A DNA stretch of 64,000 nucleotides from NCBI RefSeq assembly GCF_003581645.1, contig NZ_QXFK01000016.1:1-64000 (forward strand), read 5' to 3'. The notes under the pieces are model-generated. The model worked only from the letters and a program-made list of their open reading frames with translations. It searched no databases and was not told the DNA's origin. Source of the stretch: Pelagerythrobacter aerophilus (GTDB lineage: Bacteria; Pseudomonadota; Alphaproteobacteria; Sphingomonadales; Sphingomonadaceae). The translations under genes were made by a program, and so were the position numbers. Shown here one piece after another: positions 9,436 to 20,440 of this stretch (its first letter is position 1; each line of letters opens with the position of its first letter).

Positions 9436-11090
9436 CGCGCAGTTTCGATTATATCATCATCGGCTCGGGCTCTGCCGGAAGCGTGCTGGCCAACCGCCTG
9501 TCTGCCGATCCCAACATCTCCGTCGCGCTGATTGAGAGAGGACCGTCGGACCGTAAGTGGCCGGTCAATATCAAGACTATCATGCCAATCGGCAATATCT
9601 TCCTGATCCCGCACGCCCGCTACAACTGGCAACAGCAGTTGAGCGGGGGAGAGGCCATCGACGGGCGGGTCATCGGCTTTCCGCGCGGCAAGCTGTTCGG
9701 CGGTTGCAGTGCGATCAATGGCGGCGTCTATATTCGCGGGCAGGAAGAGGACTACGCAGGCTGGGTGCAGGCGGGGAATCCTGGCTGGGCCTGGAAGGAC
9801 GTGCTGCCCGCCTTCAAACGGCTGGAAAACTATCACGGGCCGGACAAGCCATGGCACGGAAAGGGGGCGGAGTTGGATGTCGAAAAGCCGACATCATACA
9901 ATCCTCTTACCACCGCCATCATCGAGGCGGCCGTCCAGGCGGGACATTACCGCAACGACGATTTTGCATCCGAGCGCAAGGACGGTTTCGGCCGCTATGA
10001 TCTCAACCAGCGGCGCGGAACGCGGCTTTCCGCGGCGCGCGCTTTCCTTCATCCCGCGATGGGACGTGCGAACCTGAGCGTGTTCGAGGAAACGCTGGTT
10101 CGCAGGATCGTCGTCGATGATGGCCGCGCGACCGGTATCGAGATCGAACGTAATGGAAAGCGTGACATCCTGCATGCGAAAAGCGAGGTACTGGTCAGTG
10201 CCGGCGCGACCAATTCGCCGCATTTGCTGATGCTGTCCGGCATCGGCGATCGCGACGCCCTTTCCGATGCTGGCGTCGAGACGAAACACGAGCTTCCCGG
10301 CGTGGGCGCGCATCTGCAGGACCATCCCACCGTCCATCTCTCGGTTGAGAATCCCAGCGGCGAATCCTATGCGATGTCGCGCTCCTCCTTTCTGAGAAAT
10401 GCCTTGGCGCCGTTTAGGTACTTACTGCGCCGCCAGGGCATGTTCGCTTCGAACGTGGCGGAATGCGGCGGCTTCGTATCGACTGACGGCAGCGGACGGC
10501 CCGATATCCAGATGACATTCCTAGTCGGGCTGAAAGGAAATGCCCGAGTGGTTCCCAGCAACCACGGCTTCATGGCGCTGATCCAGCTGCTTCGCCCCAA
10601 CAGCGAAGGCCGTGTGCGGCTTGCCAGCAACCGGCCTGAGGACAAGCCGATAATCGAGCCTAATTTCTTTGACGATCCGCGCGATATGGCGACTCTGATC
10701 GCCGGCTTCCGCGAGGCGCGCCGCATATTCGACCAGCCCGCCCTTGCGGCCAAGCGCGGCAAGGAGTTGGAACCCGGCGCCGAGCATGTCAGCGATGCCG
10801 AATTGGACACGGCGCTGCGCAGGATTGTCAACACCGCCTATCACCCAACCGGAACCTGCAAGATGGGCCCTGCCAGCGATCCCCTGGCCGTGGTCGACCA
10901 CAAGCTGCGGATGCACGGCATCGAGGGGCTGCGCGTCATCGATGCCTCGGTAATGCCGACCATCATCAGCGGCAATACCAGCGCGCCCACCATGATGATC
11001 GCACAGCGCGCCGCCGACTTCATTCTGGAAGAGCGCCGGACGCCCGGCCAGGGACCCTCCCGGGTTGCCGAAACGGAGTTTCAGTCATGA
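9432..11090 (+). CDS. GMC-family FAD alcohol dehydrogenase/oxidoreductase
   Basis: This flavoprotein oxidises primary alcohols or similar substrates, as in choline, aryl-alcohol and polyethylene-glycol dehydrogenases. The 552-residue protein begins with YIIIGSGSAGSVLANRL (GxGxxG at about 11-16). It has the GMC signature region FPRGKLFGGCSAINGGVYIRG and the second signature SAGATNSPHLLMLSGIG. The catalytic-base region NTAYHPTGTCKMGP lies near the C-terminus. No signal peptide is visible, so it is probably cytoplasmic. It is coupled to the transporter by a 4-base overlap and to the aldehyde dehydrogenase by another, so alcohol to aldehyde to acid is the likely order. The alcohol may be made by the Rieske enzyme. 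Confidence 0.92.
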   Translation: MTRSFDYIIIGSGSAGSVLANRLSADPNISVALIERGPSDRKWPVNIKTIMPIGNIFLIPHARYNWQQQLSGGEAIDGRVIGFPRGKLFGGCSAINGGVYIRGQEEDYAGWVQAGNPGWAWKDVLPAFKRLENYHGPDKPWHGKGAELDVEKPTSYNPLTTAIIEAAVQAGHYRNDDFASERKDGFGRYDLNQRRGTRLSAARAFLHPAMGRANLSVFEETLVRRIVVDDGRATGIEIERNGKRDILHAKSEVLVSAGATNSPHLLMLSGIGDRDALSDAGVETKHELPGVGAHLQDHPTVHLSVENPSGESYAMSRSSFLRNALAPFRYLLRRQGMFASNVAECGGFVSTDGSGRPDIQMTFLVGLKGNARVVPSNHGFMALIQLLRPNSEGRVRLASNRPEDKPIIEPNFFDDPRDMATLIAGFREARRIFDQPALAAKRGKELEPGAEHVSDAELDTALRRIVNTAYHPTGTCKMGPASDPLAVVDHKLRMHGIEGLRVIDASVMPTIISGNTSAPTMMIAQRAADFILEERRTPGQGPSRVAETEFQS

Positions 11091-12568
11091 ACGCAAACAC
11101 GCCCGTCCAATTCGTGATCACCCAACGCGAACAGGACATGCTGATCGGCGGCCAGCGTGTGCCGGCGATTTCGGGCCGCCGGTTCGAGACCCGAAACCCC
11201 GCGACTGGTGAACTTCTGGCAAATGTCGCCCGTGGTGGCGTCGAAGACGTGGACCGCGCCGTCAAGGTCGCGCGCGAAGCGTTGGGCGGCCCGTGGAGCC
11301 GCATGAAGCCCGCCGAGCGACAGGCGATCATGCTGCGCCTCGCCGACCTGATTGAAGAGAACTGGGACGAGCTAGCGATGCTCGACACGCTCGATCTGGG
11401 CGCGCCGCTGTCGCGCACGCGGCTGGGCAAGGTCCGGTCAGGTGCGCTGCTGCGCTATTACGCCGGGCAGGCCACACTAATTTCCGGCGAGACTCTGAGT
11501 AATTCAGCGCCCGGAGATGTGCTGAGCCATACGCTGAAGGAGCCGATCGGGGTGGTCGCCGCGATCAATCCCTGGAACGGCCCGATCGGCATGTCGGTGT
11601 GGAAGTCGGGCCCCGTCTTGGCCACGGGCTGCACGCTGGTGATGAAACCCGCCGAACAGACACCCCTTTCGGCTCTCCGATTTGCTGAACTATGTCTGGA
11701 TGCAGGCGTGCCCGAAGGTGTGATCAACGTGGTGACTGGCATGGGCGATGCGGGAGCGGCGCTTTCGTCCCATCCTGATGTCGACAAGATTGCCTTCACC
11801 GGATCGACTGGTGTCGGCCAGAAGATCATCGAGGCGGCAGCCCCGACGATGAAACGCGTCACCGTGGAACTGGGCGGCAAGTCGCCCAATATCGTCTTTG
11901 CCGATGCCGATCTTGAAAAGGCGGTACCGGCGGCGGCCAATGCAGTGTTCGCCAATGCAGGCCAGATCTGCAGCGCAGGCACCCGGCTGTTCGTCGAGTC
12001 CTCGATCCATGACGAATTCATGGATCACCTGGTCGAGCATACCCGCACCATTCGCGTTGGTGATCCGCTTGACCCCGAAACGCAGATCGGGCCGGTCGTG
12101 TCGCAGGCGCAGATGGAGCGTATCCTGTCATTCATCGATGGCGCCGAAAGCGAGGGCGCAAGTCCGCTACTCGGCGGCACGCGCAAGGCGGGCGAAGGTT
12201 ATGACGCCGGCTATTTCATCGAACCCACGATTTTCGGCGATGTCACCGACGGCATGACCATCGCGCGCGAGGAAATCTTCGGACCTGTCCTTTCGGCATT
12301 TTCGTTCGACACGACGGAGGAAGTCATCGGGCGTGCCAACGCCACCAGTTTTGGCCTCGGCAGTGGCGTGTGGACCCGCGATCTCGCCACCGCGCACCGC
12401 GTGGCGCGCGGCATCAAAGCGGGTTCGGTCTGGGTGAACTGCTACCAGATGCTAGATCCTGGTGTGCCCTTCGGCGGCTACAAGATGAGCGGGTTTGGCA
12501 GGGAGTCCGGGCCGCACCATATCGAGGAGTATCTGGAGACCAAGGCCGTGTGGATCAATCTCGACTAA
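11087..12568 (+). CDS. Aldehyde dehydrogenase, NAD(P)+ dependent
   Basis: This enzyme oxidises an aldehyde to a carboxylic acid. The 493 residues match the ALDH superfamily length. The general base is E261 (VELGGKSPN) and the nucleophile is C295 (NAGQICSAGTR). The NAD-binding FTGSTGVGQ is at about 237-245 and the conserved PFGGYKMSGFGRE is near the end. It is the last gene of the rightward operon, overlapping the GMC gene by ATGA. It converges on lysR with 17 bases between them, too short for an obvious terminator. The substrate is probably the aldehyde made by the GMC enzyme. Confidence 0.94.
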   Translation: MNANTPVQFVITQREQDMLIGGQRVPAISGRRFETRNPATGELLANVARGGVEDVDRAVKVAREALGGPWSRMKPAERQAIMLRLADLIEENWDELAMLDTLDLGAPLSRTRLGKVRSGALLRYYAGQATLISGETLSNSAPGDVLSHTLKEPIGVVAAINPWNGPIGMSVWKSGPVLATGCTLVMKPAEQTPLSALRFAELCLDAGVPEGVINVVTGMGDAGAALSSHPDVDKIAFTGSTGVGQKIIEAAAPTMKRVTVELGGKSPNIVFADADLEKAVPAAANAVFANAGQICSAGTRLFVESSIHDEFMDHLVEHTRTIRVGDPLDPETQIGPVVSQAQMERILSFIDGAESEGASPLLGGTRKAGEGYDAGYFIEPTIFGDVTDGMTIAREEIFGPVLSAFSFDTTEEVIGRANATSFGLGSGVWTRDLATAHRVARGIKAGSVWVNCYQMLDPGVPFGGYKMSGFGRESGPHHIEEYLETKAVWINLD

Positions 12569-12585
12569 GGGAGCGCGGCGCGTGA

Positions 12586-13803
12586 TCAGATCCACGTGCC
12601 CGTCAGGTCCGGGTTCGAGATGCGTTCGCGCGCTGCGTGCTCCAGCTTTTCGATGAACAGTCGCTGCGTCGCTGTGGGGCGCCAGCTACGCCGCGTGGTA
12701 ATGCCTACCATGCGGCGGCTGCCTTCAAGCGGTCTGCCGATCTGGGTCAGCAGCCCGCTGCGGATCTGCAGTGCGACCTGATCGGGCGACAGGAGCGTGA
12801 GCAGATTGGCATAGGTCAGCAAACGGCCGATGATCATCACCGATCCGCATTCGATTTGTGTTTCCGGACGCTGGCCTTCGGCGAAGAATTTTTCCCAATG
12901 GTTCCTCAGTGGAGAATTGGCTGGTGCCACAATCCAGGGGTACGATCGCAGCTGTTCCATCGTCGGTCGTTCAACCGAGGCGAGCGGATGCTGGCTTCCC
13001 GCTGCGACAACCAGCATGTCTTCCAGCAAGGGGCGTTGATAAAGGTCGGCGATCTCATGCGGGCGCAGAGCGCCGACGATCATGTCGATTGCGCCGTCGC
13101 GCAGCGGCTCGACCAATTCGCGCCAGTTGCCTTCCAGAACCCTGAAAGAGGCTTTCGGCACCTCCTTGGCTATGTCTGCCATCGCACGCGGCACTAGGAA
13201 CGGACGGGCCAGCGGGAGCGCACCAAAGGATATCATCTCGCTGCGGCTGTCGCTGTCCAGCGCAAGATCCACCAGAGCCGCTTGGATCTCGGCCACCGCC
13301 AGCCGCGCACCACGCGCCAGCCTCTTGCCGGCCGCGTTCAGCCAGACCGCCCGGCCGCGCCGTTCCACAAGTTTGGTGCCGATGACCAGTTCGAGATCGC
13401 CGACCGCGCGGTGCACCGCGGTTTGCGAGATCGCGATGGTTCGTGCCGCTGCGGCAAAGCTGCCCGCATCGGCCAAGGCGAGAAAGGCGCGAAGCTGGGT
13501 CATCGTCATCAATCGTTCGGGATTGTTGAAGACGTTGGTGAGATCTTGCGCGCTTTCGCCCAAGTGTTTCAGCGCGGCCTCTGTCCGTTCGATCACAATC
13601 CGCCCCATGGCCGTGGGGACCATCCCGCCTGATCGCCGTTCGAACAGCGTGTATCCGAACTGGCGTTCCAGCTTGGCTATGCCTTGGGTCAACGCGGGCT
13701 GCGAAAGATTCACCAGCGATCCGGCCGCCGTGATGCTGCCGTGCTCGTGTATCGCCAGAAGACCACGCAGATGCCGGATGTTGATTTCGAAGACTTCGGC
13801 CAT
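12586..13803 (-). CDS. LysR-type regulator with two tandem winged-HTH domains
   Basis: This is a transcription factor likely to control the adjacent catabolic genes. At 405 residues it is about 100 longer than ordinary LysR proteins because the DNA-binding unit occurs twice. HTH 1 is at about 8-66 (HLRGLLAIHEHGSITAAG, LSQPALTQGIAKLE, LFERR). HTH 2 is at about 101-160 ([39 protein letters not shown]). A periplasmic-binding-type effector domain follows from about 188. The second LysR gene, at 19196, has the same layout. It lies 47 bases behind the CoA-transferase gene on the same strand. A palindrome upstream could be its operator. Confidence 0.92.
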   Translation of the reverse strand: MAEVFEINIRHLRGLLAIHEHGSITAAGSLVNLSQPALTQGIAKLERQFGYTLFERRSGGMVPTAMGRIVIERTEAALKHLGESAQDLTNVFNNPERLMTMTQLRAFLALADAGSFAAAARTIAISQTAVHRAVGDLELVIGTKLVERRGRAVWLNAAGKRLARGARLAVAEIQAALVDLALDSDSRSEMISFGALPLARPFLVPRAMADIAKEVPKASFRVLEGNWRELVEPLRDGAIDMIVGALRPHEIADLYQRPLLEDMLVVAAGSQHPLASVERPTMEQLRSYPWIVAPANSPLRNHWEKFFAEGQRPETQIECGSVMIIGRLLTYANLLTLLSPDQVALQIRSGLLTQIGRPLEGSRRMVGITTRRSWRPTATQRLFIEKLEHAARERISNPDLTGTWI

Positions 13804-13845
13804 TCTATCATCCTAATGGCGGCCAGGCATTTATCGATTTTGCAC

Positions 13846-13860
13846 GATGCTTATAGCATC
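13846..13860. promoter_or_regulatory. Palindrome upstream of the LysR gene, candidate operator
   Basis: GATGCT-TAT-AGCATC is a perfect 6+6 inverted repeat with a 3-base spacer, 43-57 bases upstream of the lysR start, overlapping the last codons of the CoA-transferase gene. LysR regulators commonly bind such dyads (T-N11-A type) and autoregulate. The assignment is positional only. Confidence 0.35.
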
Positions 13861-15032
13861 AGTCCCTCGTTACGATAGTTTTCGATTTCCTCGTCCCGCA
13901 TATCCAATATCTCGCGCATGACGTTGGCGCCATCTTCGCCAAGCGCTGCCAAATGCGCACGGGCATGGGCGGTGGAGGCCGACATCTGGAACGGCGGGTT
14001 GGTAACCTTGAACGGTCCTGCCCCATCGTCGAGCGTGGTGAATGCGTTGCGGGCGGCCAGTTGGTCGTCTTCCATTACTTCCTCGACGGTTCGATAGACC
14101 GCGCAGGGCACGCCCTTGGCGGAAAGGATCGCTTCCGCCTCTTGCGATCTGTGCTGTATTGTCCATGCTTCTGTTTCGGCCAAAAGATCATCCCAGTTGC
14201 GATTGCGGTCGGCATTGGTGACAAAGCGCGGGTCCTGCGCCAGCGTATCACGACCCATCGCCTTGATGAGACTGAGGAAGTTGCCAGGGCTGGTCGGCGC
14301 AACCATGATGAAGCCATCACGGGTGCGCAGCGGCTTGTACAGCGGGCGCCGCTCATCCAGCGGTTGTTGCGCGACCTGCATTTCATAGACCAGCATACCT
14401 ACCATCGCTTCTAGCATCGAAACGTCGATGAACTGCCCGAGGCCGGTGCGTTCGCGCTGAAAAAGCGCGGTCTGGATGGCCCCGAAGGCATGCGTTCCGC
14501 CGAGCACATCGGCGATGAATATACCGCCGGTTGCGGGTGTCTCCGATCCGTCCTGATATTCCAGATTGGTGAGGTCGAAACCGCTGCTCGCATGGATCAC
14601 GGGGGCATAGGCGGGGGAATGCGCCTTCGGCCCCTTCTGGCCATAACCCGAGATCGAGCAATAGACGAGGCGTGGATTGACCTTCAGCAACGTTTCATGA
14701 TCGAGGCCGAGGCGCGCCATCACACCTGGCCTGAAATTCTCGACCAGCACATCGCATTTCGCCACCAGCGCGCGAATTGTGTCTTGCATCTTAGGGCTTT
14801 TCAAATCGCAGGCCAGGCTGCGTTTGCCGGCGTTGAGCTGGGCGAAATACCGACTCTTGCCGTCGCGAAGGGGCGGGCGGGCGCGGACCTGGTCGCCCCC
14901 GGTCATGGTCTCTACCTTGACTACTTCCGCCCCCAGGTCTGCCAGCATGCGCGTGGCATAGGGTCCGGCCATCACGGCGGTGAAATCAAGAACCCTGATC
15001 CCATCCAGCGCACCTACCATCGTTTCCGCCAC
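13851..15032 (-). CDS. CaiB/BaiF family (class III) CoA-transferase
   Basis: This enzyme moves CoA between carboxylic acids. The 393-residue protein shows the family start GIRVLDFTAVMAGPYATRMLADLGAEVVKVE, the NAGKRSLACDLK segment, NFRPGVMARLGL, and D175 in FIADVLGGTHAFGAIQ, the expected catalytic aspartate that forms the acyl anhydride. It lies behind gntR (112 bases) and before lysR on the same strand. A GntR-type site sits 29-44 bases before its start. It may activate the aromatic or aliphatic acid made by the neighbouring oxidation operon. Neither CoA donor nor acceptor can be inferred. Confidence 0.92.
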   Translation of the reverse strand: MAETMVGALDGIRVLDFTAVMAGPYATRMLADLGAEVVKVETMTGGDQVRARPPLRDGKSRYFAQLNAGKRSLACDLKSPKMQDTIRALVAKCDVLVENFRPGVMARLGLDHETLLKVNPRLVYCSISGYGQKGPKAHSPAYAPVIHASSGFDLTNLEYQDGSETPATGGIFIADVLGGTHAFGAIQTALFQRERTGLGQFIDVSMLEAMVGMLVYEMQVAQQPLDERRPLYKPLRTRDGFIMVAPTSPGNFLSLIKAMGRDTLAQDPRFVTNADRNRNWDDLLAETEAWTIQHRSQEAEAILSAKGVPCAVYRTVEEVMEDDQLAARNAFTTLDDGAGPFKVTNPPFQMSASTAHARAHLAALGEDGANVMREILDMRDEEIENYRNEGLML

Positions 15033-15060
15033 GCACTGCTCTCCATTTTGTCTGCGGTCT

Positions 15061-15076
15061 AATGGTCCTACCTATA
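15061..15076. promoter_or_regulatory. Candidate FadR/GntR-type operator before the CoA-transferase
   Basis: AATGGTcctACCTATA shares the AATGGT-N3-ACC core with the sites at 5514 and 15944. It lies between the gntR stop and the CoA-transferase start, 29-44 bases upstream of the latter, a typical repressor position. Confidence 0.5.
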
Positions 15077-15144
15077 GATTTCATGTGCTGCGTTGCAAGC
15101 GCAGGCCTTGCGAAGTGTCCGCGAATTCCACGGCGATGACGCAA

Positions 15145-15870
15145 CTAACGGGCGGCGTTCTCTTGCATGTGAGTGTGGATGCGATCGAGATGGGCGGTCA
15201 TCTCGAGCGCTGCTGCCTCGCAATCCCTCTCACGCAATGCGCTGACAAGCCGATAACGTGAATCGATCAGTGTTTCCTGAAGCGTCTTGTAATTCGGGCC
15301 GGCAACGAAGTTCTGCAGGATCGAAGACAAGGCCCCCACGAAGAGTGCATAGATTCGGTTTCCGGTGGCTTCAGCCAAGACCTGGTAGAACTCGACCGCG
15401 CATCGATAGCGCGCCTCTACATCGGTTTCCATACGGGTCTGCTCCACGATTTCGGCCAATCGGTCGAAATGTGCACTGGTACCCCGCTCGCAGGCGAGGC
15501 GAACGACAATTGCCTGTATGCCGAGACGCGCTTCGGTCAGTTCGTCGAGCGACACTTTTCCCAGATGAACGAAGTCCTGCATCGCTTGTGCGACAGGATC
15601 GTTTTCCGCAGCTTGGATGAATGCGCCACCTTTAACGCCCTTTTCGTTCCGGATGATACCGGACATCTCGAGACTGCGTAGCGCCTCGCGCACAGCATTT
15701 CGGCTGATCTGGAAGCGAACGGCCAGTTCTCGCTCGGCGGGGAGCTTGTCACCGGCTTTGAGCGTGCCATCGGCAACCATCTGACGGACTTGGTCGCACA
15801 CTGCCTCAAAGGCGCGCTGCGTCTTTATAGGCTTGAAGCCGTTAGCTGTGCTTCCTGCCGGTTTTGCCAT
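15145..15870 (-). CDS. GntR-family transcriptional regulator, FadR/FCD subfamily
   Basis: This is a DNA-binding regulator responding to a small organic acid or acyl ligand. With the ATG at 15870 it has 241 residues. The winged HTH is at about 15-85 (GDKLPAERELAVRFQISRNA, then VREALRSLEMSGII). An all-alpha FCD ligand domain follows from about 100 (EARLGIQAIVVRLACERG, then a helical C-terminus with HLDRIHTHM). Longer readings to 16101 add low-complexity sequence with no domain. Three matching TGGT-N3-ACC sites lie before this gene, before the CoA-transferase and at the TonB/Rieske divergent promoter. It is therefore the likely regulator, possibly repressor, of the upper pathway and of itself. 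Confidence 0.9.
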   Translation of the reverse strand: MAKPAGSTANGFKPIKTQRAFEAVCDQVRQMVADGTLKAGDKLPAERELAVRFQISRNAVREALRSLEMSGIIRNEKGVKGGAFIQAAENDPVAQAMQDFVHLGKVSLDELTEARLGIQAIVVRLACERGTSAHFDRLAEIVEQTRMETDVEARYRCAVEFYQVLAEATGNRIYALFVGALSSILQNFVAGPNYKTLQETLIDSRYRLVSALRERDCEAAALEMTAHLDRIHTHMQENAAR

Positions 15871-15943
15871 CGCCGTTTTCGCCTTTGTATTGTTTTTCTG
15901 TTTCTCGGTATTGCGTGTTGCGATCACAGACAAGGGGTGGGTC

Positions 15944-15959
15944 AATGGTCCCACCACTA
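15944..15959. promoter_or_regulatory. Candidate FadR/GntR-type operator before gntR
   Basis: AATGGTcccACCACTA matches the other two AATGGT-N3-ACC sites and lies about 75-90 bases upstream of the gntR start, where autoregulation would act. Confidence 0.48.
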
Positions 15960-16141
15960 GCCTTTGAACCGATAAGTTAAGATGCCGGGAGCGGCATTGA
16001 TCTGCAGCAATGCGAATGGGGCGGTCGAGCGAAACTGCGGAGTCCGACAACATGTATATCGCTGCATGAAGAAGGAACCGGAGCAGATGACTCCGGGTCA
16101 ACCGCGAAATACCGCATTTACCTGCGCGAGGTCTTATTCCT

Positions 16142-16375
16142 CAGGCCCAGCGTAACGGCAGGACCGCTGCGGACAATGGCGATCAACGGGTAGAGGCAAT
16201 CGCGGCCGTGCGTCGGCTGCCGCGCGAAAACCCTCTGATGCGGGCGCAGACCAAGACGCTCGTCACGGGTACGGGAAAGTGGGTCGCCGAATGCGCGTTC
16301 GACGATCTTGAGATACTGGTGTTGCATCGGGCATCTTCGGGCCAAGCCCCGGTTCCGCTCGGCCTGCCGATCTGA
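16142..16375 (+). other. Possible 3' remnant of a plus-strand gene in a 577-base gap
   Basis: Between the gntR start (15871) and ligI (16448) no intact gene is visible. One open plus-strand frame has protein-like composition near its end (AVRRLPRENPLMRAQ, KTLVTGTGKWVAECAFDDLE) and stops at 16375. A hairpin with a T-run follows 26 bases later, as expected after a real gene. There is no start codon with a ribosome site upstream. I do not recognise the family. It may be the tail of a deleted gene or chance. Confidence 0.25.
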
Positions 16376-16401
16376 AAAGCTTGGCGCGACCTGAACGCGA
16401 A

Positions 16402-16436
16402 GCGCCGCCGAATCGTCTCCGGCGCGGCCTTTTTTG
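16402..16436 (+). terminator. Rho-independent terminator, plus-strand orientation
   Basis: The stem GCGCCG pairs with CGGCGC across a short loop and is followed by CC and six to seven T residues. Read on the plus strand it would end a transcript coming from the 16.1-16.4 kb segment. It does not fit the leftward ligI operon, whose 3' end lies beside it. Confidence 0.55.
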
Positions 16437-16447
16437 CATCGGCGAGA

Positions 16448-18408
<1,961 letters not shown>

Positions 18409-18416
<8 letters not shown>

Positions 18417-19083
18417 ATCTGAGACCCTCCTTCTCCAGCCGCTCGCGCATCTTGTACATGTCGAGGCCGAGCACACCCGAAGCCAGCGTCTGGCACTTCT
18501 CGTCTTCCATGGCTTCGCGGGCCCGGGCCTTTTCCAAAACCTCGCCGGCCGTTTCGCGTGGCACGCAGACGACGCCGTCGTCGTCCGCGACGATCACGTC
18601 GCCCGGATTGACCGCGCAATTGGCGCACACGACCGGCACATTGACGCTGCCCAGCGTGTTCTTCACCGTACCTTGCGCATAGATCGCCTTGGACCAGACG
18701 GGGAAGTTCATCTCTGTCAGATTCTTCACGTCGCGCACGCCTGCGTCGATGACCAGGCCGCGACACCCCCGAGCCTGCGCGCTAGTGGCGAGAAGGTCGC
18801 CGAAATAGCCGTCTTCGCAGGGGGAGGTGGGGGCGAGCAGCAGGATGTCGCTTTCCTGCAACTGCTCGATCGCGACATGCACCATCCAGTTGTCACCTGG
18901 AGGCGCGCTGATGGTGACGGCGCTGCCGGCGATGCGCGCGCCGACATAGATCGGACGCATGTAGCTCGCGAGGAGGCCGGTGCGCCCCTGCGCCTCGTGC
19001 ACAGTGGCGACGCCGCAGGCCGCCAACCCGTCGATAATTTCGCGCGAGGCGCGTTCGATGTTCCGGACGACGACTCCTACCAC
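18409..19083 (-). CDS. ligK: 4-carboxy-4-hydroxy-2-oxoadipate aldolase
   Basis: This is the last step of protocatechuate 4,5-cleavage, splitting 4-carboxy-4-hydroxy-2-oxoadipate to pyruvate and oxaloacetate. It is a class II (RraA-like) aldolase of 224 residues with [73 protein letters not shown] and [12 protein letters not shown]. The GTG at 19083 is preferred: AAGGAG lies seven bases upstream and the protein then begins at [12 protein letters not shown] as in known LigK. An ATG at 19107 has a poorly placed ribosome site. It is first in the leftward operon, divergent from lysR. Confidence 0.94.
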
Positions 19084-19171
19084 GGCAAAGCTCCTTTTGG
19101 GCCCCATTTCCTTCAGGCTTCCTTTGGCTGGGGGAAATCGCATTGGAAAAGCGGAAATACTGGCATGGCTA

Positions 19172-19185
19172 TTAGTTCTCGCTAA
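19172..19185. promoter_or_regulatory. Small dyad in the ligK-lysR divergent promoter
   Basis: TTAG-N6-CTAA forms an inverted repeat in the 112-base gap between divergent ligK and lysR, ending 10 bases before the lysR GTG. LysR proteins often bind such a site at a divergent promoter and autoregulate. The match is short, so it is tentative. Confidence 0.3.
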
Positions 19186-19195
19186 AACAGCGATC

Positions 19196-20341
19196 GTGGA
19201 CATTTGGGAACTCAACTTGCGGCACCTGCGTGCCATGGCGCAGATCGCGTCACTCGGCACGATCAATGCCGCCGCAGGCGCGGTGAACCTCACGCAGCCG
19301 GCGATTACCCAGGCGCTGGCCCGGCTGGAGCGGCAACTGAGCGTCGCCCTCTTTGAGCGGCGCTCCGACGGCATGAGCCCGACTGAGCCTGCCCTGCTGC
19401 TCGCCCCGCGGGTGGAGGCGGCGATGGCGCAGATCGTCAGCCCACATGTCACCATGGCGCGCATGCGCGCGCTGCTCGCGCTTGCCGATGCGGGAAGCTA
19501 TACCGGTGCAGCTCGCGCAACCGGACTGTCGGTCCCCTCTCTGCACCGCGCCGTGGGTGATCTCGCACTCGCGACGCGGCGCCGGCTGGTGGAGCGACGG
19601 GGCCGGGCGCTTGGCTTTACCGATGCTGGCATGCGCATGGTGCGCGCCTTTCGCCTGGCGCGCGCGGAGCTGGTTGCCGGCCTCTCCGAGATCGAGGCGC
19701 TGAAGGGCCGCGAGACGCGGGTCATCGCCATCGGCGCGATGCCACTTTCGCGGGCACGGGTTTTGCCTGAGGCTGTGGTCCGTTTCGCTCGCGATCATCC
19801 GCAGGTGCAGATCTCCATCGTGGAAGGATCGCGGGCCGAACTGGTCGAGCCACTGCGCGACGGCGTGATCGACTTCACCCTCGGTGCCTTGCGCGATCCG
19901 CTGCCCGAACCCGATCTGTCGCAGGAAGCGCTGTTCACCGACCGCCCGGTGGTGATCGGACGCAGCGACCATCCGCTGGCCGGGAGCGCACCAGCACTGG
20001 CCACGCTGTCCGCGTGCGAATTCGTGATGCCCCCGGCGGGCACGCCGCTGCGCAATGCCTGGGACGCATGCTTCGTCGATGTTGGCCTTGCCCCGCCGGT
20101 CGTGCCGATCGAGACGGGTTCGGTGATGATGATCCGCCAGATGCTACTGCACAGCGACAGGCTGACGGTCCTCTCGCCGCATCAGCTCGCAGTCGAACTG
20201 GAGGCCGGGCTGCTCACCCGGATCGCCGATCCGGTGAAGGGCATGTACCGCACCATCGGCATCACCCGGCGCCTGGGCTGGCGCCCGACCAGCGTGCAAG
20301 ATACCTTTATCGAGGTCCTGCGCCAGGTGGCGGCAAACTGA
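19196..20341 (+). CDS. Second LysR-type regulator with tandem winged-HTH domains
   Basis: This is probably the regulator of the protocatechuate 4,5-cleavage genes. The 381 residues contain HTH 1 at about 7-65 ([41 protein letters not shown]) and HTH 2 at about 86-145 ([40 protein letters not shown]). The effector domain follows from about 175. The GTG start aligns with the N-terminus of the other tandem LysR protein at 12586, with which it shares many stretches ([18 protein letters not shown] at the end). It sits divergently between ligKUI and the rightward ligJABC group. Confidence 0.9.
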   Translation: MDIWELNLRHLRAMAQIASLGTINAAAGAVNLTQPAITQALARLERQLSVALFERRSDGMSPTEPALLLAPRVEAAMAQIVSPHVTMARMRALLALADAGSYTGAARATGLSVPSLHRAVGDLALATRRRLVERRGRALGFTDAGMRMVRAFRLARAELVAGLSEIEALKGRETRVIAIGAMPLSRARVLPEAVVRFARDHPQVQISIVEGSRAELVEPLRDGVIDFTLGALRDPLPEPDLSQEALFTDRPVVIGRSDHPLAGSAPALATLSACEFVMPPAGTPLRNAWDACFVDVGLAPPVVPIETGSVMMIRQMLLHSDRLTVLSPHQLAVELEAGLLTRIADPVKGMYRTIGITRRLGWRPTSVQDTFIEVLRQVAAN

Positions 20342-20440
20342 CCTGAAGGACGGATGGCCGGAAGCGAGGATTAGCGTCAGCTTATCAGGATTGCCACCTT
20401 TCCATTGGCGGTGGATCGGCGGCGCGATCAGGGATGGGGC

